Both the position numbers and the translations under genes were made by a program. From positions 8,273,001-8,337,000 of the forward strand of contig NC_016109.1 in assembly GCF_000269985.1 (NCBI RefSeq): a stretch of 64,000 bases of DNA, read 5' to 3'. The notes below the pieces were generated by a model that saw nothing but the letters and a program-made list of their open reading frames with translations, was not told the DNA's origin and ran no database searches. The DNA is from Kitasatospora setae KM-6054 (GTDB lineage: Bacteria; Actinomycetota; Actinomycetes; Streptomycetales; Streptomycetaceae). Shown piece after piece: positions 52,328-61,012 of the stretch; within the stretch, counting starts at the first letter, position 1; each line of letters begins with the position of its first letter.

Positions 52328-52891
52328 GTGACCGGGACCGCCCGCCGCCGACCGCGCGCCGACGCGCTGCGCAACCGCGAACGGCTGCTCGCCGAGGCCG
52401 ACGCGGTGTTCCGCGCGGAGGGCACCGGCGCCTCGCTGGAGGGGATCGCCCGCCGGGCCGGCGTCGCCACCGGCACGCTCTACGGCCACTTCCCGACCCG
52501 GGCCGCGCTGATCGCCGCGCTGCTGGAGGCGCGCAACGAGGAACTGTTCGACTACGGGGACGGGTTGGCCGCCCACCCCGACCCGGCGCGCGCCCTGGCC
52601 GACTGGATCCGCGCGGTCGTCCGGCACGCCGCCGCCTACCAGGGCCTGGCCGCCGCACTCGCCGCCCGGGCCGACGAACTCCTCGACTCCTGCCACCGGA
52701 TGACCGCGATCGGCGAGCACCTGGTCGACCGGGCCCGGGCGGCGGGCGCGCTGCGCGGCGACACCACCGGCGCCGACGTGTTCACCCTGACGAACGCCGC
52801 CGCCTGGGCCCGCGAACACGACACCGCCGAACAGGCCGACCGGCTGCTCGACCTCGCGCTGGCCGGGATGATCGCGGCAGGGGCCGGATGA
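52328..52891 (+). CDS. TetR-family regulator
   Basis: 187 aa, GTG start. The N-terminal helix-turn-helix reads ASLEGIARRAGVATGTLYGHFPTRAALIAAL; the C-terminal domain is helical (TNAAAWAREHDTAEQADRLLDLAL). It likely autoregulates and controls the divergent NmrA-like gene through the double operator upstream. It is also the regulator nearest the biosynthetic cluster starting at 53177, but a role there is not shown. Confidence 0.9.
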   Translation: MTGTARRRPRADALRNRERLLAEADAVFRAEGTGASLEGIARRAGVATGTLYGHFPTRAALIAALLEARNEELFDYGDGLAAHPDPARALADWIRAVVRHAAAYQGLAAALAARADELLDSCHRMTAIGEHLVDRARAAGALRGDTTGADVFTLTNAAAWAREHDTAEQADRLLDLALAGMIAAGAG

Positions 52892-52988
52892 GCGCAGGCG
52901 GAGGGCGCGGCCGAGGTCGAGTCGGGCGCCCCCGGGTCGGCGGCCCGGCTGTTGCACGGGTGAGGGCCCGCCGGAATGCCGGTGAAGG

Positions 52989-53042
52989 TTCAACAAGATT
53001 CAACCGGGTCGGAATTTTCAACACATCCACGGGTCATATGAC
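52989..53042. promoter_or_regulatory. Candidate control region of the biosynthetic cluster
   Basis: Three direct TTCAAC repeats (52989, 52999, 53017) lie in a locally AT-rich stretch, followed by the perfect palindrome GTCATATGAC (53033-53042). The 285-bp gap 52892-53176 holds no gene and presumably drives the cluster. Direct repeats recall SARP boxes, but the 10- and 18-bp spacing is not canonical. Confidence 0.4.
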
Positions 53043-53176
53043 TGGATGGTGGACGTACTGATTCGGCACTGTGGTGACGGGCCCGACACCGGCCGCGCCA
53101 CGGGGAGTCGGCGCGGGGCCGGGAGTGTCGCGGCCCGCACCTGATCGCTTCCCTCGCTGCTGCGGAGCGTGCAGTC

Positions 53177-55954
53177 ATGCCCGTGTCGGTTCACATGTTC
53201 CCCGGACAGGGAGATTTTCCCGTATCAGCGCTGTACCGGGCCGCCGCCCGGGACGGCACCCTGCGCCGCGCGCTGCGCGACGTCTACGAGGAGATCGACG
53301 CCACCGCCGTCCTCACCCCCACTCCCACGGACCCCGCCGCCGAGACCGCCGAAATCGCGGCCGCCGCCGCCCCGCCGCCCCCGCTGGCCGCCCTGCTGCT
53401 CGGCGAACACCCGCCCGGCGGACGGGAGTTGGCGCGGGGCCCGGTCGGCCTCCAGCAACTCGCCCACCACGGCGCGGCGGTGGCCTGGCAGCGGGTGCTG
53501 GCCGCCCGGTACGGGCCGCCGGACGCGCTGCTGGCCGTCAGCTTCGGCGAGCTCGCCGCGCTGACCGCCGCCGGCGCCTGGACGGTCGGGGCCGGGGCGG
53601 CCGCCGCGTACGGACTGGCCCGGGTGCTGGCCCGGGCGCCCGGCCGGCTGGCGCTGATCGGCTGCGGGGAGCGCCGGGCCGCCGAACTGGCCGCCCGGGC
53701 CGGCGGCGGACGGGTCGCGGTCGGCTGCGTCAACAGTCCGGGCGAGTGCGTGATCGGCGGCCCGCTGGAGCAACTGGCCGCCGTCGAACGGCTCGCCACC
53801 GGGCAGGGCGTCCAGGTCGCCCGGCTGCGGCTGCCGTTCGGCTCGCACCATCCCGAACTCGAAGCGCAGCGCGCCGAGTTCGAGGCGGTGCTGCGGGCCG
53901 GGCCGCCGATCGGCCCGCTCGCCGTGCCCGTCTACTCGGCGGTCGCCGGCCGCCGCTACACCCCGGGGGACGACCTCGCCGCCCGGGCCGCCGACTGCCT
54001 GGTCCGCCCGGCCCACCTGCCCCGGGTGCTGGCCCTGCTCGCCGCCCACGGCCACACCGACTACCGCGAGGCCGGCCCCGGCGGCGCGCTCACCCGCAAC
54101 GCCGCCGACTGCCTGCGCGGCACCGGCGCCCGGGTGCACGGACAGCGGGCCGACGGACCGTCAACCCACCACCAGGAGAGGAGGGCCGGCATGGACGAGG
54201 CACCGGAGCGGGCCCTGGCGGAACTGCTGCACGGCCGCCACCACCCCGGCTACCTACCCCGCCTGCACCGCGCCCTGGCCCGGCACCCCTACCGGGTCGC
54301 CGAGGCGCCCGCCGAACGCGAGACCTACCTCTACCGCCGCCTGCGCGCCCTGCTGCGCGCCCTCCCGTCCGCCGCCGACCTGCACGCCGCCCCCGACGGC
54401 CTGGCCGCCGCGCTGGCCTGGGCCACCGTCGCCGACCCCCGGCTCGGGATGACGCTGATCACCCAGAACGTCCTCGGCCAGGGCTCCCTGCTGCGGCTGG
54501 CCGGCGACCCCAAGGACGTCGCCCCCGCACTCGACGCCGTCGACGCCGGCGAGCTGCGGATCGGCTACCTGGTCACCGAGGCCGGCCGGGCCGGCAGCCA
54601 CCTCGGCGCCGGTACGGTCGCCGAATTCCGGCCGGAGCGAAGGGAGTTCGTGCTGCGCACCCCGGGGGAGGAGGACGCCAAGTTCGGTGGCGTCGCCCAG
54701 TACCCCGGACCGCGCGGCGCCGTGGTGATCGCCCGCGCCGTCGACGCGGCCGGCCGGGACGGCGGCGTGTTCGCCTTCCTGGTCAGGCTCGCCGACCACG
54801 ACGGGCCCCGGCCCGGCGTCACGCTCTCCCCGCCCGTCCCGGTCGGCGCGCTCCCGCTCGGCTACCACCGGGTCCGCTTCGACGGCGTCCGGGTCCCCGA
54901 GGCGCACTGGCTGCGCGACGACGCCCGCCTCGACGAGCACGGCCGCCTGCACGACCCGCGCACCCCCGCCGACCGGCTGCGCCGCACCCTCGCCGTCGGC
55001 CAGGACCTGTGGGGCGTCCTGCCGACCGCGCTGGCCGCGCTCGCCCGGCAGGCCGCGGTGCTCGCCGTCCGGCACTCCCGCCACCGCGAGACCCGCGCCG
55101 CCCTCGCCCCCGGCACCCCGCTGCTCGCCCACCGCAGCCAGCAGCGCGCCCTGCTCGGCGCCCTCGCCGACGCCTTCGCGCTCAGCTGCGCCGCCGCCCG
55201 CGCCCGCGAACTGCTCGCCGCCACAAGGGAGTCCGGGGCGTCCGGGGCGTCCGACCCGGCCGGCGCCGAAGCCGGGTACGCGCCGTGGGCCGCCGTCAGC
55301 CGGCCGCTCTCCGCGTACAAGGCGCACTGCGCCGACGAGGCCGAACGGATCATCGCCGAGTGCCAGCGCCGCTGCGGCCACGCCGGGCTCGCCGAGGAGA
55401 ACCGGCTGGCCGGCTACCACGGCTTCGCCCGCGCCTTCGACCCGGCCGGCGGCGACAGCCGGCTCATCCGCTACGACCTCGGCCGCGCCCTGCTGGACGA
55501 CCCGCCCGCGAGCGGGCTCCCGCCGATCCCCGCGGACCTCGGCGACCCCGGCTGGTGGCCCGCCGTCCTGGCCCGGCACCAGCACGACCAGGCCGGCTGG
55601 CTGCGGCGGGCCACCGCCGAGCGGGCCGCCGCCGGCGCCACCCCCTTCGAGGTGTGGAACCCGCTGCTCGACCGGGCCGCCGACCTCGGCGCGACCTACG
55701 CCGCGCGGCTCGCCGCCGAGGACCTCGCCCGGGCGGTCGCGGCCCTCCCCCCGGAGAGCCCGGCGGCGGCCCTCGGCCGGCTCGCCGCGCTCCGCGCCGC
55801 CGACCGCGCGGCGGGCCCGCTGTTGCGCCACCGCACGCTCGCCCCGGGGGAGTTGGCGGGGCTGGAGAACGCGCTGGAACGCGGCTACGACGGCCTGCTG
55901 CCCCGGCTGGAGGAGGTCGAGGAGGTCTTCGCGTTCCCCGAGGAGATCGTCTAG
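53177..55954 (+). CDS. Acyltransferase-acyl-CoA oxidase fusion
   Basis: 925 aa. Residues 1-325 are an FabD-like acyltransferase: FPGQGDFPV, Ser122 in AVSFGELAAL (canonical GHSxGE altered before the serine) and His224 in GSHHPEL. Residues 339-925 match acyl-CoA oxidase/dehydrogenase: GYLVTEAGRAGSHLG with FRPERREFVLRTPG, VRFDGVRVPEAHWLRD, CAAARARELL and a C-terminal ACOX-like helical domain. The FEGEN-type catalytic Glu region reads PAGGDSRLI here, so chemistry may differ. Met339 has a strong internal GGAGAGGAGG site with an ATG (54191), so a separate oxidase may also be made. First gene of the cluster. Confidence 0.8.
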   Translation: MPVSVHMFPGQGDFPVSALYRAAARDGTLRRALRDVYEEIDATAVLTPTPTDPAAETAEIAAAAAPPPPLAALLLGEHPPGGRELARGPVGLQQLAHHGAAVAWQRVLAARYGPPDALLAVSFGELAALTAAGAWTVGAGAAAAYGLARVLARAPGRLALIGCGERRAAELAARAGGGRVAVGCVNSPGECVIGGPLEQLAAVERLATGQGVQVARLRLPFGSHHPELEAQRAEFEAVLRAGPPIGPLAVPVYSAVAGRRYTPGDDLAARAADCLVRPAHLPRVLALLAAHGHTDYREAGPGGALTRNAADCLRGTGARVHGQRADGPSTHHQERRAGMDEAPERALAELLHGRHHPGYLPRLHRALARHPYRVAEAPAERETYLYRRLRALLRALPSAADLHAAPDGLAAALAWATVADPRLGMTLITQNVLGQGSLLRLAGDPKDVAPALDAVDAGELRIGYLVTEAGRAGSHLGAGTVAEFRPERREFVLRTPGEEDAKFGGVAQYPGPRGAVVIARAVDAAGRDGGVFAFLVRLADHDGPRPGVTLSPPVPVGALPLGYHRVRFDGVRVPEAHWLRDDARLDEHGRLHDPRTPADRLRRTLAVGQDLWGVLPTALAALARQAAVLAVRHSRHRETRAALAPGTPLLAHRSQQRALLGALADAFALSCAAARARELLAATRESGASGASDPAGAEAGYAPWAAVSRPLSAYKAHCADEAERIIAECQRRCGHAGLAEENRLAGYHGFARAFDPAGGDSRLIRYDLGRALLDDPPASGLPPIPADLGDPGWWPAVLARHQHDQAGWLRRATAERAAAGATPFEVWNPLLDRAADLGATYAARLAAEDLARAVAALPPESPAAALGRLAALRAADRAAGPLLRHRTLAPGELAGLENALERGYDGLLPRLEEVEEVFAFPEEIV

Positions 55955-56043
55955 GCGGAGGCAGGGCCCGCCCCGGACCAGGGCAAGGGCAGGGCAGAGC
56001 GAGGACAAGAGCAAGTACAAGGACAAGGAGAGGTGCGCAGACC

Positions 56044-57072
56044 GTGAACGCGGTGGGTGTGTGGGGCACCGGGCGGTACGTGCCGTCCCGGGTGCGGGGG
56101 AACGCGGAGGTCGCGGCGGCGGTCGGGGTGACCGCCGAGTGGATCGCGGAGCGGACCGGGGTGCTCCGCCGGCACGTCGCGGCGGCGGACCAGGCGACGT
56201 CGGACCTGGCGGCCGAGGCGGTGCGCCGGGCGCTGCGCTCGGCCGGGGTGGCGGCGGGGCAGATCGGGCTGCTGGTCTGCGCGACGTCGACGCCGGACGA
56301 GCTGGGGCCGGCCACCGCCTGCCGGGTGCAGGCGCTGGTGGGCGCGCGGAACGCGGTCGCGCTGGACGTGTCGGCGGCCTGCTCGGGCTGGCTGTTCGGG
56401 GCGAAGGTCGCGCACGACTGGCTGCGGGAGGCGGACGGGCCGATGCTCGCGGTGGTGGTCGGGGTGGAGGCGTACTCGAAGTTCCTCGACCCGGCCGACC
56501 GGGGCACCGCGGTGCTGTTCGCGGACGGCGCGGCGGCGACCGTGCTGGGGCCGGTGGAGCCGCCGGGCGGCCTGGGCGGGTTCCGGCTGGGATCGGACGG
56601 GACGCTCGCCGACCGGGTGCTGATCCCGGCCGGCGGCAGCCGGCGTCCGGCCAGCCGGGAGACCCTCGACCAGGGCGCGCACCGGATCCGGATGGACGGG
56701 CGGACGGTCAGCCGGTTCATCCGGGACGCGTTCCCGCGGATGCTGGCCCAGACCCTGGAGCGGCACGGCCTGACCGTCGACGACATCGACCACGTGATCA
56801 CCCACCAGCCCAACCCCGTCCTGCTGCGCCGGCTCGCCGCCGAGGCGGGCCTCGCCGACCGGATGACCGTGGTCGGCGACACCGTGGGCAACATCGGCGC
56901 GGCCAGCGCCCCCTACGCGCTGGCGACCGCGCACGCCGAGGGGCGGCTGCAGCCCGGCGACCTGATCCTGCTGACCGTCTTCGGGGCCGGCATGACCTGG
57001 GGCAGCGCACTGCTGCGCTGGTCCGCGGCCCTGGAGGGAATCCGCATCGATGGGAAGGAAGAACCGTCATGA
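56044..57072 (+). CDS. 3-oxoacyl-ACP synthase III (KAS III), first copy
   Basis: 342 aa with GTG start and AGGAGAGG upstream. KAS III triad: Cys113 (DVSAACSGWLFG), His254 (THQPNPVLL) and Asn283 (VGNIGAAS). The HQ-N motif keeps His but has Pro after Gln, and the GN motif has Ile; FabH itself has HQAN and GNTSAA. It may start chains from an unusual acyl-CoA or catalyse ester formation. Its stop overlaps the next start (ATGA), so it is coupled to the reductase. Confidence 0.87.
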   Translation: MNAVGVWGTGRYVPSRVRGNAEVAAAVGVTAEWIAERTGVLRRHVAAADQATSDLAAEAVRRALRSAGVAAGQIGLLVCATSTPDELGPATACRVQALVGARNAVALDVSAACSGWLFGAKVAHDWLREADGPMLAVVVGVEAYSKFLDPADRGTAVLFADGAAATVLGPVEPPGGLGGFRLGSDGTLADRVLIPAGGSRRPASRETLDQGAHRIRMDGRTVSRFIRDAFPRMLAQTLERHGLTVDDIDHVITHQPNPVLLRRLAAEAGLADRMTVVGDTVGNIGAASAPYALATAHAEGRLQPGDLILLTVFGAGMTWGSALLRWSAALEGIRIDGKEEPS

Positions 57073-57917
57073 GCACCAGCACACTGCCGGGGGCGTTCCG
57101 GCTGGACGGGGCCCGCGCCCTGGTCACCGGGGCGTCGCGGGGCATCGGGCGGGCCTGCGCGCTGGCGCTGGCCGCCGCCGGGGCCGACGTGGCCCTGACC
57201 GCCCGGAGCGGGGCGGCGCTGCACGGCGCCGCCAAGGAGGCCGAGGAGCACGGGGTTCGGGCCGTGGCGCTGGCCGCCGACCTGGCCGGCCCGGGCGCGC
57301 CGAGCGACGTGGTGGACCGGGCGGCCGCCGCGCTCGGCGGGCTCGACGTCGTGCTGCACAACGCCGGGGTGCTGCCCACCGCGGCGGACGGCAGCCCCGT
57401 CCTGGTGCCGTTCCAGCACTCCACCCAGGAGGACTGGGAGTACGTCATCGCCCTCAACCTGAACGTCACCGCCGAGCTCTGCCGGGCCGCCCACCCGCAC
57501 CTGGCGGCGTCCGGGCGGGCCTCGCTGATCCTGATGTCCTCGGCGTCCGGGGTGATGGGCACCCCGCTGCTGGACGCGTACGCCGCGACCAAGGCCGCGC
57601 AGATCTCGCTGGCCCGCAGCCTGGGCGTCGGCTGGGCCCGGGAGGGGATCCGGGTGAACGCGGTCTGCCCCGGCTGGATCACCACCGACATGACCGGCTT
57701 CGCCTCCGGCACCGAGGCGTTCTCGAACTGGCTGATGGCGCACGTCCCGCAGGGCCGCTGGGGCAGCCCCGAGGACGTCGCCGGGGCGGTGCTGTTCCTC
57801 GCCTCGCCCGCCTCCGCGCTGGTCACCGCCCAGGCCCTGGTGCTGGACGGCGGACTGAGCACCCCGGACGGCGGACTCGCGGCGATCCCCAAGCCGCCGT
57901 CCCCGTTCGCGGCCTGA
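57069..57917 (+). CDS. FabG-like short-chain dehydrogenase/reductase
   Basis: 282 aa. NADP motif VTGASRGIGRACALAL, HNAGVL, catalytic Ser in LMSSASGVMG and the Tyr-x3-Lys motif (YAATKAAQ), then VCPGWITTDMTG. Likely reduces the beta-keto group of an ACP-bound chain. An insertion around residues 100-120 (DGSPVLVPFQHS) is longer than in FabG. Overlaps the upstream KAS III gene by 4 bp. Confidence 0.87.
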   Translation: MSTSTLPGAFRLDGARALVTGASRGIGRACALALAAAGADVALTARSGAALHGAAKEAEEHGVRAVALAADLAGPGAPSDVVDRAAAALGGLDVVLHNAGVLPTAADGSPVLVPFQHSTQEDWEYVIALNLNVTAELCRAAHPHLAASGRASLILMSSASGVMGTPLLDAYAATKAAQISLARSLGVGWAREGIRVNAVCPGWITTDMTGFASGTEAFSNWLMAHVPQGRWGSPEDVAGAVLFLASPASALVTAQALVLDGGLSTPDGGLAAIPKPPSPFAA

Positions 57918-57931
57918 GCGGCGGCCCCGGG

Positions 57932-58945
57932 ATGAACCGCGCGGCCGTCGTCGGACTGGGCTCCTGCCTGCCCGCCCGCAGCGTCGACAACGAGCAGGTG
58001 ATCGCCGAGGGAGCGCTCGACAGCAGCGACGAGTGGATCCGCCGGCGCACCGGCATCCACCGCCGACGGCGCGCCGCACCCGGCACCGCCACCGGCGACC
58101 TGGCCGCGCACGCCGCGGCCGCGGCCATCGAATCCGCCGACGCCGCACCGGACTTCGTGCTGCTCGCCACCACCACCCCCGACCACCCCTGCCCCGCCAC
58201 CGCCCCCGCCGTCGCCCACCGGCTCGGCCTGCCGCACGTCCCCGCGTTCGACCTGGCCGCGGTCTGCTCCGGCTTCCTGTACGCGCTGGCCACCGCCGAC
58301 GCCCTGGTCCGGGCCGGGGCCTGCCGCCGCCCGCTGGTGATCGGCGCCGACACCTACTCCACCATCGTCGACCCCGCCGACCGCGACACCGCCGCCCTGT
58401 TCGGCGACGGCGCCGGAGCCGTCCTGCTGGCCGCCGCCGAGGACGGCGCCCCCGGCACCCTGCGCGCCGCCGACCTGGGCAGCGACGGCGCCGGGTCCGG
58501 CCTGATCACCATCCCGGCCGGCGGCTCCCGGCACCCCGACCGGCAGCGCGCCGTCCCCGACGCGCACTGGTTCCGGATGCGCGGCCGCTCCGTCTACGGC
58601 GAGGCCGTCCGGCACCTCACCGACTCCGCCGCACGCGCGCTGGCCGGGGCCGGCTGGAAGACCGCCGACCTGGGCGCGTTCGTCGCCCACCAGGCCAACC
58701 AGCGGATCCTCGACTCGGTCGCCGACCGCCTCGGCCTGCCGCCCGCCGTCCGCTTCGGCAACCTGCGCGACCTCGGCAACACCGCCGCCGCGTCCATCCC
58801 GCTGGTGCTCGCCGACGACGGCCCGCAGCGCGCCGTCGCCCCCGGCACCCCCACCCTGCTCACCGCCTTCGGCGGCGGCCTGACCTGGGCGTCCGTCGCC
58901 CTCACCTGGCCCGCCGCCACCCCCGTCCGCCGCACCCTCGACTGA
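57932..58945 (+). CDS. 3-oxoacyl-ACP synthase III (KAS III), second copy
   Basis: 337 aa with ATG at 57932, 14 bp after the reductase. Intact triad Cys112 (LAAVCSGFLYA), His253 (AHQANQRIL) and Asn283 (LGNTAAAS), closer to canonical FabH than the first copy. Likely initiates chain assembly on the ACP. Two KAS III enzymes with different motifs in one operon suggest distinct steps. Confidence 0.9.
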   Translation: MNRAAVVGLGSCLPARSVDNEQVIAEGALDSSDEWIRRRTGIHRRRRAAPGTATGDLAAHAAAAAIESADAAPDFVLLATTTPDHPCPATAPAVAHRLGLPHVPAFDLAAVCSGFLYALATADALVRAGACRRPLVIGADTYSTIVDPADRDTAALFGDGAGAVLLAAAEDGAPGTLRAADLGSDGAGSGLITIPAGGSRHPDRQRAVPDAHWFRMRGRSVYGEAVRHLTDSAARALAGAGWKTADLGAFVAHQANQRILDSVADRLGLPPAVRFGNLRDLGNTAAASIPLVLADDGPQRAVAPGTPTLLTAFGGGLTWASVALTWPAATPVRRTLD

Positions 58946-58960
58946 CCCCAGGAGACCCCC

Positions 58961-59251
58961 GTGGACCGGATCACCGAACGCGTCGCCGCCGTCCTCGCCG
59001 ACAAGTTCGACGTCCCCGCCGACCTGATCACCACCAGGGCGAGCTTCCAGGAGCTCGACCTCGACTCGCTGTCCGTCGTCGAGCTGTACGTCACCCTCCA
59101 GGAGGAGTGGGGCGTCCCGCTCGACGCCGAGGCCCCCGGCGCCGAGACCACCGTCGGCGAACTCGTCGACGAACTGCGCCAGGCGCTGGACGGGCGGGCG
59201 TCCTCCGGGGCGGCCCTGCCGCCGGACGGGAGCGGAACCGGTGACGACTGA
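58961..59251 (+). CDS. Acyl carrier protein
   Basis: 96 aa with GTG start and AGGAG upstream. The phosphopantetheine attachment Ser36 lies in LDLDSLSVVEL; the downstream helix is acidic, as in ACPs (VTLQEEWGVPL). The tail ASSGAALPPDGSG is a flexible extension. It overlaps the KAS II gene by 11 bp. Confidence 0.93.
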   Translation: MDRITERVAAVLADKFDVPADLITTRASFQELDLDSLSVVELYVTLQEEWGVPLDAEAPGAETTVGELVDELRQALDGRASSGAALPPDGSGTGDD

Positions 59252-60491
59252 GCGCACCGACCCCGCGCGGATCGTCGTCACCGGCACCGGGGCCGTCACC
59301 GCCGGCGGCGACACCCTCGACGCCACCTGGCGCACCCTCTGCGAGGGACGCGGCACCGCCCGGACCGACCCCGAACTGCTCGGCACCCCCGCACCGATCA
59401 GCTGCCGCCCGCCGCACCCCGAACAGGCCCCCGTCCGGCAGGCCTGGCGGCTCGACCGCTGCACCCGCTACCTGCTCACCGCCGCCCGCGAGGCCCTCGC
59501 CGAAGCCGGCCACCCGGCGTTCGGCGAACGGCCGCCCGACTGGGACCCGGCCCGGGTCGCCGTGGTGATCGGCTCCGCCGCCGGCGGCGTCGCCGTCCTC
59601 GAACACGCCCACCGCCGCCTGCTCGAACGCGGCCCCGACGCGCTCTCCCCGCTCACCCTCACCGGCTACCTGCCCAACCTCTCCGCCGCCGGCCACCTCG
59701 CCCTCGCGCTGCGCACCACCGGCCCCGCCCTGCACACCTCCACCGCCTGCGCCTCCGGCGCCAACGCCGTCGCGCACGCCGCGCTGCTGCTCGCCGCCGG
59801 CGCCTGCGACCTCGCGATCGCCGGCGGCACCGACGCGATGGCCACCCCGCTGTGCGCCGCCGCGTTCGCCAAGGCCGGCGCGCTCTCCCGGCGCACCGAC
59901 CGGCCCGCCACCGCCTCCCGCCCCTTCGACCGGGACCGGGACGGCTTCGTGCTCGGCGAGGGCGCCGCCGTCCTGGTCCTGGAACGCGCCGCCGACGCCG
60001 CCGCCCGCCGCGCCCCCGCCCTGGCCCGGCTGGCCGGCTGGGCCACCACCTCCGACGCCCACCACCCCACCGCCCCCGACCCCGCGGGCCGCGGCCTGCG
60101 GGCGGCCGTCGCGCTCGCGCTGCGCGCCGCCGACGCCGGCCCCGACGAGGTCGGGCACGTCAACGCGCACGGCACCGGCACCCCGCTGGGCGACCGGGCC
60201 GAGGCCGCCGCGATCCGCGAACTCTTCGCCCGCACCCCGCCCAGCGTCACCTCCGCCAAGGGCGCGCTCGGCCACACCATGGGCGCGGCCGGCGCGATCG
60301 AGGCCGCGCTCACCGTCCGCACCCTGCGCACCGGCACCGTCCCGCCCACCGCCAACCACGACGCCCCCGGCCCCGACACGGCCGGCCTCGACCTGGTCAC
60401 CGGCCACCCCCGCCGGGACGGCCCCCGGCTGGCGCTCAGCCACTCGATGGGCTTCGGCGGGCACAACACCGTGCTGGCGCTCCGCCGCTGA
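59241..60491 (+). CDS. 3-oxoacyl-ACP synthase II (KAS II / FabF-like)
   Basis: 416 aa with GTG start. Cys-His-His triad: Cys170 (STACASGAN), His310 (NAHGTGTPLGD) and His345 (KGALGHTMGAAGA). Other blocks: PFDRDRDGFVLGEGAAVLVLE and LSHSMGFGGHN. A decarboxylating elongation enzyme of the discrete type II system; an elongation partner (chain-length factor) is not seen, so chains are likely short or built by repeated homodimeric elongation. Last gene of the operon. Confidence 0.92.
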   Translation: MTTERTDPARIVVTGTGAVTAGGDTLDATWRTLCEGRGTARTDPELLGTPAPISCRPPHPEQAPVRQAWRLDRCTRYLLTAAREALAEAGHPAFGERPPDWDPARVAVVIGSAAGGVAVLEHAHRRLLERGPDALSPLTLTGYLPNLSAAGHLALALRTTGPALHTSTACASGANAVAHAALLLAAGACDLAIAGGTDAMATPLCAAAFAKAGALSRRTDRPATASRPFDRDRDGFVLGEGAAVLVLERAADAAARRAPALARLAGWATTSDAHHPTAPDPAGRGLRAAVALALRAADAGPDEVGHVNAHGTGTPLGDRAEAAAIRELFARTPPSVTSAKGALGHTMGAAGAIEAALTVRTLRTGTVPPTANHDAPGPDTAGLDLVTGHPRRDGPRLALSHSMGFGGHNTVLALRR

Positions 60492-60534
60492 ACACCCTTG
60501 CCGGGCACGGCGGGTGTGCCCGAGGATCGACCGC

Positions 60535-60990
60535 ATGAGCGACCAGTACCCCGGCGCGCACCGGATGGCCGACGTCCCGCTGGCCGAGCTGTTCCCCGAA
60601 CTGACCCCGGACGAGCGGCGGCGGATCACCGCCGCCGCCGACGCGGTCGACGCGCTGCGCCCCGCGACCGACGTCCGCCGGATCTGGCAGTGGTTCCCGG
60701 CGGGCCGCTCCTTCCTCACCGAGGTCTTCCTCGACCCGAACCGGGACGTCGAACTGCAGATCGAGGTCGGCCCGGTGGCGGACGGCCGACTGGCCTGCCA
60801 CACCCAGGTCCAGGTCGGCTGCGCCTGCGAGCGGGACCACGGCGGCCACGTCGCCGACCCGGTCAGCACCGTGGTCGGCGACGGCCGTTCGCTCGCCGAC
60901 GCCTTCGAACAGGGCGTCGCCCGGCTGCGGGCGGCGGCCGCGGCGTCCGCCGATCCCGGCCACTGGCGGTGCCGGGCCGGCGTGGCCTGA
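60535..60990 (+). CDS. Conserved small protein following the cluster
   Basis: 151 aa with ATG at 60535, 44 bp after the KAS II stop. Features: LAELFPELTPDERRRITAAADAV, IWQWFPAGRSFLTEVFLDPNRD, and a CACERDHGGH motif whose Cys and His could bind metal. It is probably co-transcribed with the cluster but has no recognised domain. Confidence 0.65.
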   Translation: MSDQYPGAHRMADVPLAELFPELTPDERRRITAAADAVDALRPATDVRRIWQWFPAGRSFLTEVFLDPNRDVELQIEVGPVADGRLACHTQVQVGCACERDHGGHVADPVSTVVGDGRSLADAFEQGVARLRAAAAASADPGHWRCRAGVA

Positions 60991-61012
60991 CCCGCCGACC
61001 CCACCGCCGCCG

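Noticed and set aside
53071..56043. A plus-strand open frame of Arg/Gly/Pro composition ahead of and in another frame from the first cluster gene
   Set aside because: Only its last 343 codons (from 56044) are real (KAS III). The rest is the off-frame shadow of the AT-oxidase gene.
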